From the NCBI GenBank assembly GCA_030019395.1, contig JASEES010000010.1, positions 1 to 48,344 on the forward strand: a stretch of DNA of 48,344 bases. Reading direction: 5' to 3'. The notes below the pieces were generated by a model. The model had not been told where the DNA came from and ran no database searches. It saw only the letters and a list, made by a program, of their open reading frames with translations. This document shows positions 41,350-48,344 of the stretch, piece by piece. This DNA comes from Methanolinea sp. Its GTDB lineage: Archaea; Halobacteriota; Methanomicrobia; Methanomicrobiales; Methanospirillaceae. A program made the position numbers and the translations under genes. The first letter of the stretch is position 1. The number at the start of each line of letters is the position of its first letter.

Positions 41350-41361
41350 ATATCCGGATAT
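41350..41361. promoter_or_regulatory. 12-base palindrome before the REC-PAS kinase gene
   Basis: ATATCCGGATAT is a perfect palindrome just 15 bases before the ATG at 41377, in a 98-base AT-rich intergenic stretch that also has a TTTTTAATCC element. A regulator site or part of the promoter is possible. Confidence 0.3.
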
Positions 41362-41376
41362 TCCAGTGGGTCTGCC

Positions 41377-44300
41377 ATGATATCGGTACTCCTCGTGGAC
41401 GACGAACCTGCCCTCCTTGACGTTACGCAAATATTTCTCGAGCGTGACGGGAAGATGAGGGTAACCCTCTCAGAATCGGCAAAGGATGCCCTGCAAAAAC
41501 TCGAAAAGGGGCATTTTGACATCATTGTCGCAGACTACGAGATGCCACAGATGAACGGCATTGACTTTCTGCGGGAGATCAAGGCAGCTGGGTACGACAT
41601 CCCCTTCATCATTTTTACGGGCCGGGGACGTGAGCACGTGGCAATCGAGGCATTGAACCTGGGGGCATCCTTCTATCTCCAGAAAGGAGGTGACCCAAAA
41701 TCTCAGTTCGCCGAGCTGCGCAACATGATCGTGCAGGCGGTCCAGAAGAAACGTGCCGAGGAGGAGGTCCGTGCCAACCAGGTCCGGCTTCAGGCTGTCA
41801 TCGACCTCTACCAGATGTCGGGAGGTGACGCACACGATCTCTGCATGTACGCGCTTGACAAAGCTATTGCACTCTCTGGCAGTCGCATGGGGTTCCTCGC
41901 CTTTGTCAATGAACAGGAGACCGCCCTCATAATGTACGCCTGGTCCCGGTCGGCACTTGAAGCCTGCAGTGTTAGGGACAGGCTAACCTATTATCCCCTT
42001 GAAAAGACGGGCCTCTGGGGAGATCCCGTCAGGCAGAGACGGGCCATCATCACGAATGATTACGGCGGCAATGTCCCCGGAAAAAAGGGATATCCCGAAG
42101 GTCACCCCCCCCTTGTGAGGTACATGGGGGTGCCCATCATGGATGGATCACGGATCGTGATGGTCATCGGGCTTGCAAATAAGGAGATTGATTACACCGA
42201 GAACGATGTCCAGCAGGTCACGCTCCTCATGGGGAGCCTCTGGCAGGTACTCTCGAGAAAACGGGTTGAATCTGAGCTCGTTGCAAGTGAAAAGAGGTTC
42301 CGCTCCTACTTCGAACTCCCATTGGTGGGAATAGCCATTGCGACACCCGACCTCCGGTGGATCCAAGTCAACCAGAAGTTCTGCCAGATGCTTGGATATT
42401 CCGCGAAGGAACTCGGCACCCATTCCTGGACTGACCTGACACCAGAGGAAGACCGGGAACGGGAGATGGCACGCCTTTCCCGGGTTATTTCCGGGGAAGA
42501 GCAGTTTCTGACCCTCGAAAAGAAGTTCCAACAAAAGGACGGTTCACTCATTGAGGTCGAGGTCTCTGCCATGCCGGTCAGGAAACCGACCGGAGAAGTG
42601 GATTACTTCGTCGCCCTCGTCAATGATATATCGAACCTCAAAAAGACGGAAAGGGAACTTCTTGCTTCCAACGAGCAGATGTTGGCAACCCTCGAGGAAC
42701 TCCGGGTGACCCAGGATTCTCTCAATGAGTACTGTCACCGGCTGGAGAGGGAAGAAAAGGCACTCCGCCAGAGCGAGGCCCGGTTCCGGATAATGGTGGA
42801 GTCGGCCCCTAGTCTCCTCCTCATCTTGGACCGCGGGGGCAAGGTGAGCTACGTCAGCCCTCACAGCGCCATCTTCACAGGGTATTCCCCTGGAGAGCTC
42901 CAGAACATTGCATTTGATATCATCCACCCGGCCGACTCTATTCGGGTCAGAGAACTCGTCCTCCGGTCAGTAAAAGAGGGAACGGGATTCAGGAATATCG
43001 AGTTTGGGGCCAGGAGAAAGGACGGAGGGACATGGTATGCAACATGTTCCATGGAACCACTCCGCGATGAAAAAGGAGAGACAAGCTGGTTCCTCATCCA
43101 GATCGTGGACATTTCAGCGCAGAAAGAAGCCGAAAGGGCTCTCCGGCAGAGCGAGGAGCGGACAAGGCAAATCCTGGAGACCATCAACGACGTGGTCTTC
43201 TCCATCGACGAGGAGGGAAAGATTATTTACACAAGTCCCGCCGTTACCCGTGCCCTTGGCTACAGGCCCGAGGAGCTCTCCGGACGAAGTTTCACCGAGC
43301 TTCTCCCCGCCGAGGGTGTCACGGAGGCCCTTGCAGGATACGCGGCATTCAGGGCGGGGGAGGTGACGGCTCCCCTCGACATTGAATGGAGGGTTCTCAC
43401 CCGGAACGGGGATGCCCGGTGGTGCCGTCTCTCCCTGCATCCCGTTGAAAAGGACGGCCGGTTTGCAGGATGCACCGGCACCCTCACCGATATTCATGAT
43501 AAAAAAACGGCAATAGAAGCCTTAAAAGAGAGAGAGACCTTACTCCAGGGGATATTCAGGGCTACCCCGCTGGGAATCGGTCTTGTCAGGGACAGGATGC
43601 TCCTCTATGTCAATGACTCCATCTGCCGCATAACGGGATACCCGCGGGAAGATCTCGTAGGGAAGAGCAGTCGCTTCCTCTATTCTTCCGACGAGGAATT
43701 CCGGCGGGTCGGCGAGGAAATGGAAAGACGCAAATGGGAGACAGGAGGGGATTTGGTCGAAAGCCGCTGGGTGCGAAAAGATGGATCCCTGATCGATGTC
43801 GAGATCAGTACTTCCCCGCTTGGCCCTTCCGACCCTGCCTCCCCTGTTGTCTTTTCGGTCAGGGACGTCACAAGGGACCGGAAAATCATAAAAGAACTGT
43901 TTGAAAAAGAGCGCCTGTTTCGGGCATTTTTCGATGCTGTCCCGGAACCCGCGTTCCTTGTTACAGAAAGTGGTGAGATCGTCCTGGCGAATACCGCTTT
44001 TCTCGAACGATACGGGCTATCCTCTCCCCTTTCCGCAGGCACGTCTGCCTATTCGTCCGTCGACCCGGATGGGAAAAAATCACTCGGTTCATACGTGGAA
44101 TCTGCCCTCCGGTCGGGAAAACCCGCCCGGTTCGTGGCAGAGGAAGGAGATCGTTTCCTTGCCTATGCCATTTATCCTCTCCGGGATACCGATGGTCTGC
44201 GATCAGGGGCAGCTGTTTTTTCCTTTGACATGACTGACCAGGAGAAGGAATGCAGAAGGCTTGCCCTGGACACCAGGAAGCTTTCTCTCCTCGGATCGGT

Positions 44301-44907
44301 GGTGTGTCACGATGCCGGGTTTGTTATCAAGGCCCTTCAGACCTACCTGGGCCTGATGAAGGATCAGACTGATGACCCCCTCCTCCTGACCTACATCCGC
44401 AAGCAGGCGCGGGGCCTGGGTACACTCGCGAGCCTCATCGCCCTTGCAGAGAGTTACAGTGTTCCCGCGATGCGATCCCCTGCCTGGCTGGACGTCAGCA
44501 GCAACATCAGGAAAGTCGCGGAAATGCGTGATCTGCGCGACGTTACGGTTCTCCTTGACTGCGACGGGCTCAGGATCCGGGCTGACCCCCTCCTCGGGGA
44601 GGTCTTTTCTATCCTCATGGAAAATGCCCTCCGGTCAGGTGACAGGGTCTCGAAAATCTTGTTCTCTTACCGGGAAGAGGGAGACGGTCTCGTTCTCGTA
44701 TGCGAGGACGACGGCCCGGGTATTTCTCCTGACAGGAAGGAGTTAATATTTCAGGCGGGGGAGGGTGGAGCTCCTGCCTCCGGTCTCTCTCTTGCCCGTG
44801 AGATCCTTTCACTTTTCGGATTTACAATCCGGGAGACCGGCGAAGTGGGACATGGCGCTCGTTTTGAGATACTGGTGCCTGCCGGTGCATTCCGGATCGA
44901 CAGGTAA
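41377..44907 (+). CDS. REC-GAF-multi-PAS histidine kinase
   Basis: A 1176-residue signalling protein. A receiver domain comes first (VLLVDDEP, phospho-acceptor Asp53 in VADYEMP, Lys103), then a GAF-like domain (about 140-290), then five PAS domains (about 295, 465, 590, 715 and 845 onwards), a short coiled-coil with the possible His box LSLLGSVVCHDAGFVIKAL, and an ATPase domain (N-box MENALRSG, G1 box CEDDGPGIS). The His of VCHDAGF replaces the usual HExxxP, as seen in archaeal kinases, so phosphotransfer is likely but not certain. The input ligand is unknown. Fused receiver first and kinase last is typical of Methanomicrobiales sensor proteins. Coiled linkers (RAEEEVRANQVRLQ) join the domains. 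Confidence 0.9.
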   Translation: MISVLLVDDEPALLDVTQIFLERDGKMRVTLSESAKDALQKLEKGHFDIIVADYEMPQMNGIDFLREIKAAGYDIPFIIFTGRGREHVAIEALNLGASFYLQKGGDPKSQFAELRNMIVQAVQKKRAEEEVRANQVRLQAVIDLYQMSGGDAHDLCMYALDKAIALSGSRMGFLAFVNEQETALIMYAWSRSALEACSVRDRLTYYPLEKTGLWGDPVRQRRAIITNDYGGNVPGKKGYPEGHPPLVRYMGVPIMDGSRIVMVIGLANKEIDYTENDVQQVTLLMGSLWQVLSRKRVESELVASEKRFRSYFELPLVGIAIATPDLRWIQVNQKFCQMLGYSAKELGTHSWTDLTPEEDREREMARLSRVISGEEQFLTLEKKFQQKDGSLIEVEVSAMPVRKPTGEVDYFVALVNDISNLKKTERELLASNEQMLATLEELRVTQDSLNEYCHRLEREEKALRQSEARFRIMVESAPSLLLILDRGGKVSYVSPHSAIFTGYSPGELQNIAFDIIHPADSIRVRELVLRSVKEGTGFRNIEFGARRKDGGTWYATCSMEPLRDEKGETSWFLIQIVDISAQKEAERALRQSEERTRQILETINDVVFSIDEEGKIIYTSPAVTRALGYRPEELSGRSFTELLPAEGVTEALAGYAAFRAGEVTAPLDIEWRVLTRNGDARWCRLSLHPVEKDGRFAGCTGTLTDIHDKKTAIEALKERETLLQGIFRATPLGIGLVRDRMLLYVNDSICRITGYPREDLVGKSSRFLYSSDEEFRRVGEEMERRKWETGGDLVESRWVRKDGSLIDVEISTSPLGPSDPASPVVFSVRDVTRDRKIIKELFEKERLFRAFFDAVPEPAFLVTESGEIVLANTAFLERYGLSSPLSAGTSAYSSVDPDGKKSLGSYVESALRSGKPARFVAEEGDRFLAYAIYPLRDTDGLRSGAAVFSFDMTDQEKECRRLALDTRKLSLLGSVVCHDAGFVIKALQTYLGLMKDQTDDPLLLTYIRKQARGLGTLASLIALAESYSVPAMRSPAWLDVSSNIRKVAEMRDLRDVTVLLDCDGLRIRADPLLGEVFSILMENALRSGDRVSKILFSYREEGDGLVLVCEDDGPGISPDRKELIFQAGEGGAPASGLSLAREILSLFGFTIRETGEVGHGARFEILVPAGAFRIDR

Positions 44908-45000
44908 CGAGTGCTGCTGAACACGAATGCCTCTCCCTTGCAACCCGGCAAAGAGGGAGAATGCGAAAGAAATACCGTAAAAAAAGATATTGCGACAACC

Positions 45001-45156
45001 TCAGACTTCTTCCACGTCTTCAGACTGGCAGGAAGGGCACACAGGGTGTTTTCCCACTCCCCTGAATTTTTCTCCACATTCCCTGCACCGGTAATTCTTC
45101 CCCTTGACCCTGTCAGGGGGAACTTCAAGATCCACCGGGCCTCCGACAGTGCACAT
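45001..45156 (-). CDS. 51-residue zinc-ribbon protein
   Basis: A small protein from ATG at 45156 to TGA at 45001-45003. The zinc knuckles CRECG (residues 24-28) and CPSC (40-43), with a short loop of 12-15 residues, form a rubredoxin-like zinc ribbon, and the tail SEDVEEV is acidic. The start is well supported: GAGGTGATT lies eight bases upstream and a TATA-like TTATATCA about 20 bases before that. Such proteins often aid transcription or RNA binding, but no function can be assigned. It is convergent with the REC-PAS kinase. Confidence 0.75.
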   Translation of the reverse strand: MCTVGGPVDLEVPPDRVKGKNYRCRECGEKFRGVGKHPVCPSCQSEDVEEV

Positions 45157-45261
45157 GAACCAATCACCTCACTAACAGGAATGGAAAGAACATGATATAA
45201 GGTTAACCCAGGGCTTATTCGCTCCTTTTTTATGGTTTCTTCCCACGGGCAGAGACATGGT

Positions 45262-45456
45262 TCACCGGGGCCATGCATTCCGGGATATTGCATTCCGGTA
45301 GGCCAGGCGGGCCCGCGTGATGATACAGGCAAGGTCCGGTCTTTTCCTTGACTTTTCGAGGAGGCGTGGAATGTGCGGCGGGTACATCTTCCTTGTCACC
45401 TGGCACTGTGCTGCAATTGTGAAAAGATAAGGGTTTGATGTTTCTGATAGGGACAT
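45262..45456 (-). CDS. Possible small protein of 64 residues
   Basis: An open frame between the zinc-ribbon gene and a 25-codon gene on the same strand. The C-terminal half, RKRPDLACIITRARLAYRNA, is basic and could fold as a helix, but I recognise no family. The ATG has no ribosome binding site and only TTAACCC upstream. A direct repeat, CATTCCGG, occurs twice at 45273-45298 within its end. Real translation is doubtful. Confidence 0.28.
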   Translation of the reverse strand: MSLSETSNPYLFTIAAQCQVTRKMYPPHIPRLLEKSRKRPDLACIITRARLAYRNAISRNAWPR

Positions 45457-45489
45457 GAGGGGAGGGTTAAAAACCCCTGGACCTTCCTG

Positions 45490-45567
45490 TCATGGAGCGA
45501 GGAGCTGGACTATCGGGACCGCGGCAAACGTCATGATTGCCAGCATTATTTTTATGGTGTCTCTCAT
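45490..45567 (-). CDS. 25-residue hydrophobic peptide gene
   Basis: ATG at 45567 to TGA at 45490-45492, encoding a short protein with one membrane helix (MLAIMTFAAVPIVQLL) after a charged start, MRDTIKI. The support is the control region: GAGGTG lies six bases before the ATG (45574-45579), and ATTTAAAT at 45604-45611 is a TATA box that predicts a transcript start near 45582. After the stop, GGGTT/AACCC (45464-45476) may form a terminator. Single-helix peptides of this kind can be membrane regulators or toxins; the function is unknown. Confidence 0.5.
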   Translation of the reverse strand: MRDTIKIMLAIMTFAAVPIVQLLAP

Positions 45568-45713
45568 TTTTGGCACCTCGCCACTATGGTGGATGGAACA
45601 CGCATTTAAATTTGGTGGATACCTGCGGTTCAATGAAATGACCAGAGACCACCCGATTCTGCTCCGCGGAGAGGAAAGAGTCACGGGAGGATTCGCCCGC
45701 GTGAACGGAATAG

Positions 45714-46925
45714 TCACTCTTCGTGACGTTTTTCGCCCGCAATGGCATGGATAAGTGCGCCCACAACCCCACGTTCGAGCCGGATTGCCCCCTGCTCGCA
45801 CATTTCGTGGCAACAGTAACACCGGATGCACTTCCGGGGATCGATGCGGGCCCTGCCATGAACGAGCGCTGCTGCATTGGACGGGCACGCAACTGTACAC
45901 CTCCCGCATCCGGAGCACCGCGATCCATCCACGACCGGGCGGAGCTGGTAGACTTTCCCAAGGCGGTGGACAACACGGAAGACAAGTGGAATGGAGAACC
46001 CGGACTTTTCTGACGCATAAGTCCCCGGTATCCTGAAGTCTTCCCCGCGCAGCATGGAGACCGGATCTCCCCTGAGATCGATGCCACTGCCATCCAGGGC
46101 AACGAGGCCACGGGCAGCAGCCCGTGCGAGGTAGGGGACGCGGGCAGGATCGATGCCCATGAGCCTGCAGAGGACGATATCGGCTGCAAGGGCACTCGGG
46201 CTGACGACAATGGCACCCAGGGGACGGGGTGACCCTGACATCGGACCATCCCCTTCCATGACCACGATGGCGTCCACGATGTGAAGAGCCGGCCGGACCG
46301 CGAGGAGGAGATCAAGAAGCATGTCGGAAAAAACGGCAGGGTCCGGAAAACGGGAGTGGAAAAGGGGTTTTTCCAGGCCGGGCAGGAGCCCGAAGAGGTT
46401 TTTTGTCGCGCCCGTCACAAGGGTCAGGACATGCGTCTTTGCCTTTGAGACACTCACGATACTGTCCGCCTGAAAATAGGGATATATGAGGGGAAAGCGG
46501 GTGCAGACCGACCCTCCGGGGACGGTAATCTCCCGGTACCTGCAGTCATGGTTCAGGGAACAGCCTGTTTCTTCCGGGAGGTGTGCATACCCACAAACCC
46601 TGTAGACACGTTCCATGTTCCTTTCCGTGTACCGCGTTCCCCCGCCGGGACTGTCGGCAACGGTGACAGAACAGCCCTCGTCCGTGAGGGATCGGACGAC
46701 TTCACCGGTCACTACCGGATGCGTGCACACGGCCCGCTCGGGCGGGACTGCCTGGAGGAGGTTTGGCTTGACGAGGACACGGGAACCAGGAGGAACGAAA
46801 GCCGGGAGACCTCCCACTAAGTCTAAAGCGCGCCTGAGTGCACGTGAAACGTTTTGTGGCATGTAATCGGGGCACGCAACAACGGCAACAGGAATCCCTT
46901 CCCCTGCCAGACCGGGTTTATCCAT
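45714..46925 (-). CDS. DUF362 protein with ferredoxin domain
   Basis: A 403-residue protein. Residues 1-310 match DUF362 (VLVKPNLLQAVPPERAVCTH, VADSPGGGT, KAKTHVLTLVTGATKNLFG). The C-terminal part from about 330 has two [4Fe-4S] clusters: CSGCGRCTVACP and CIRCYCCHEMCEQGAI. DUF362 proteins are widespread in methanogens and anaerobes; some are linked with Fe-S or radical chemistry, but the reaction is unknown. It stands next to the Ser/Thr kinase gene on the same strand. Confidence 0.88.
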   Translation of the reverse strand: MDKPGLAGEGIPVAVVACPDYMPQNVSRALRRALDLVGGLPAFVPPGSRVLVKPNLLQAVPPERAVCTHPVVTGEVVRSLTDEGCSVTVADSPGGGTRYTERNMERVYRVCGYAHLPEETGCSLNHDCRYREITVPGGSVCTRFPLIYPYFQADSIVSVSKAKTHVLTLVTGATKNLFGLLPGLEKPLFHSRFPDPAVFSDMLLDLLLAVRPALHIVDAIVVMEGDGPMSGSPRPLGAIVVSPSALAADIVLCRLMGIDPARVPYLARAAARGLVALDGSGIDLRGDPVSMLRGEDFRIPGTYASEKSGFSIPLVFRVVHRLGKVYQLRPVVDGSRCSGCGRCTVACPSNAAALVHGRARIDPRKCIRCYCCHEMCEQGAIRLERGVVGALIHAIAGEKRHEE

Positions 46926-46973
46926 GCTGCCTCCCGGAGCATCCTTTCCCGGGCAGGGCCGGGCAGTCAGGCA

Positions 46974-48344
46974 TTACCCGGTGCCGGCACCACCATTCTT
47001 TCCTCCAAGCCTTGTTTCCAGGTCCAGGATATCTTTCAGGAATTCGCGCATGTCCCTGTACCGTTCGGACGGGTTCCGGGCAAGGCACCTGAGGATGACC
47101 GGATCCAGGAGCTCAATCCCCGGCACGCGGGCAGAAGGCGGGACCACCTCCCCTTCCAGGCGTTCCCTCGTCGCTTCTGCAATGCTTCCTGCCGAGAACG
47201 GCTGTGTACCACACACAAGCCAGTACCAGATGATCCCAAGCTGGTATATGTCAGTCTGCTGCGTCGTTGTCCCGAACCTGCCGGGATCGAGCTGTTCGGG
47301 AGCGGCGTGCGAAAGCGAGAAACCATGGAGTGTCGTCTGGAACGTTCCCTTCTCGTCCCTGGCAAGGCCCCAGTCAGCGATCCGGGGTTCACCTCCGGAA
47401 GTGACGAGGATATTTTCGGGCTTTAAGTCGCGGTGGATAACCCCGCGATCGTGTGCATACAGGAGTGCCTCTCCGATTTTCCGGATTATCCCTAACGACG
47501 CGGCGGGACTGGTGGGGACGGGCGTGTCCGCCAGGCTGTGGGGAAGGTATTCCATCTCGACGTAGGGGACAGGGAGGATATTTGCTGAATAGATCCGGAC
47601 AATCCCGGGGTGGACCAGTCCCTCCCACACTTTCATCTCCCGGAGGAATGATTTCCCCGTCTGCTCATCAGTCCTGATGGGGATCTTGACGGCGACCGCA
47701 ACGCCATCGGATCTCCTGTATGCGGAAAAGACGTGGGCAATTCCGCCGTGGTGGATGTAACGTGCCCCGTAATACCGGCTGGAAAGCGCCGCGGGAAAGT
47801 CAGGTCCGGGCCCGGGGAGATTTTCATCCTCGAAAAGGAGGGTGTCTGGAAGTGGCGCATTCCTGGGAGGCACTCCAAACCTCAATCCGCCTTCCCGTGC
47901 CTGCACCACTGCCAGAACGAGTCCTGACAGGAAGGGGACTATCCGAAGAGGGTCTGGACCTGCGCTACCCTGCAAGAAGGCAAGCGCGGGTATGAGGAGA
48001 GTTCCTGCCAGTGCAACCGCTGCATGGACCGTTCCCACTCGCCGCGGGAGATGTCCGGAAAGGGTGAAGTATGACATCACAAGCGAGGATATCGCTGCAA
48101 AACCTGCAATTGCACCACTGGAAAGGGAGATGAGGGGATCAACGGGTGTCTCCCGGGCGGTGTCCAGGAAAGGGAGGACGATGCCCAGTACCATCACCAC
48201 GAACACGACAGCAAGTGCTGCATGGAATCCGGCAAGGATACGGGAGTAGCGGACCCACCATGCAACGGGCATTGAGTCCCTGCGACGGATGCTGTTGTGT
48301 ACCAGGTAGACGTAGCCTGTGCAGGCAGAGAGGAAAAGGCCGGC
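46974..48344 (-). CDS. Membrane-anchored Ser/Thr protein kinase, N-terminus outside the window
   Basis: A eukaryotic-type kinase. The first ATG seen is at 48272, but the frame stays open to the last base, and the codons there encode another hydrophobic stretch (AGLFLSACTGYVYLV), so the true start probably lies beyond the window. Counting from that ATG, three or four helices fill residues 10-125, then the kinase domain follows: glycine loop HHGGIAHVF, Lys196 in VAVKIP, HRDLKPEN with Asp282, and ADWGLARD in place of the usual DFG. APEQLDP is present. Such kinases sense an external signal through the membrane part, but no ligand or substrate is visible. Confidence 0.87.
   Translation of the reverse strand, partial: AGLFLSACTGYVYLVHNSIRRRDSMPVAWWVRYSRILAGFHAALAVVFVVMVLGIVLPFLDTARETPVDPLISLSSGAIAGFAAISSLVMSYFTLSGHLPRRVGTVHAAVALAGTLLIPALAFLQGSAGPDPLRIVPFLSGLVLAVVQAREGGLRFGVPPRNAPLPDTLLFEDENLPGPGPDFPAALSSRYYGARYIHHGGIAHVFSAYRRSDGVAVAVKIPIRTDEQTGKSFLREMKVWEGLVHPGIVRIYSANILPVPYVEMEYLPHSLADTPVPTSPAASLGIIRKIGEALLYAHDRGVIHRDLKPENILVTSGGEPRIADWGLARDEKGTFQTTLHGFSLSHAAPEQLDPGRFGTTTQQTDIYQLGIIWYWLVCGTQPFSAGSIAEATRERLEGEVVPPSARVPGIELLDPVILRCLARNPSERYRDMREFLKDILDLETRLGGKNGGAGTG

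Noticed and set aside
1-48344. CRISPR array or insertion sequence
   Set aside because: No regularly spaced repeats, transposase gene or terminal inverted repeats were seen.

Overview
The window is a gene-dense, GC-rich archaeal chromosome segment. It carries an energy-converting [NiFe] hydrogenase of the Eha type joined to a formylmethanofuran dehydrogenase (fwdDBAC), a methanogenesis-marker-11/TiaS-like protein, and archaeal promoters (TATA boxes, GGTGA/GAGGTG ribosome binding sites). This points to a hydrogenotrophic methanogen. PAS-rich sensor proteins, V4R-domain regulators and the reduced Eha gene set suggest the order Methanomicrobiales; that placement is inference.

Layout. Bases 1-8000 hold ion transport: the tail of one gene, a P-type ATPase, an NSS-family sodium symporter whose start codon is unresolved, a second P-type ATPase on the other strand and a small multidrug-export-like membrane protein. 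Bases 8000-14900 hold small housekeeping and accessory genes: a DUF2178 protein with its XRE regulator, a small secreted protein, a thioesterase, a PH-domain membrane protein, two divergent YkgJ-type cysteine-cluster proteins, acylphosphatase, a GntP-like permease, a nitroreductase and a SemiSWEET. Bases 14880-18220 hold an ABC-2 exporter and a flippase. Bases 18280-20100 hold an overlapping AAA ATPase/TOPRIM pair that resembles two-gene defence modules. Bases 20236-24242 hold a PAS membrane sensor and a three-gene operon (ACT protein, homoserine dehydrogenase, HTH-TiaS-like protein). Bases 24272-28085 hold DUF389, a ferritin-like/VIT1 metal transporter, two divergent regulators sharing a repeated operator, and tRNA-Leu(UAG).

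Bases 28250-28740 contain a promoter, a strongly structured leader with competing pairings, and a 59-codon gene, followed by trkH. From 30364 to 41278, seventeen genes with mostly 4-base overlaps form one apparent operon: Eha membrane subunits, the EhaN/EhaO hydrogenase core, a polyferredoxin, and fwdD-fwdB-fwdA-fwdC. The logic is that an ion-gradient-driven hydrogenase reduces ferredoxin from H2, and the polyferredoxin hands electrons to the enzyme that fixes CO2 onto methanofuran, the first step of methanogenesis. 

Bases 41377-48344 hold a large REC-GAF-PAS histidine kinase, a 51-residue zinc ribbon, a 25-residue hydrophobic peptide gene, a DUF362/ferredoxin protein and a membrane-anchored Ser/Thr protein kinase that runs off the window edge. 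Ion-handling genes (two P-type ATPases, NSS, TrkH, Eha) recur, which fits an organism that depends on Na+/K+/H+ gradients. The most interesting items are the Eha-Fwd supraoperon, the switch-like leader at 28289-28376, the ATPase/TOPRIM pair and the shared operator at 26839-26980.
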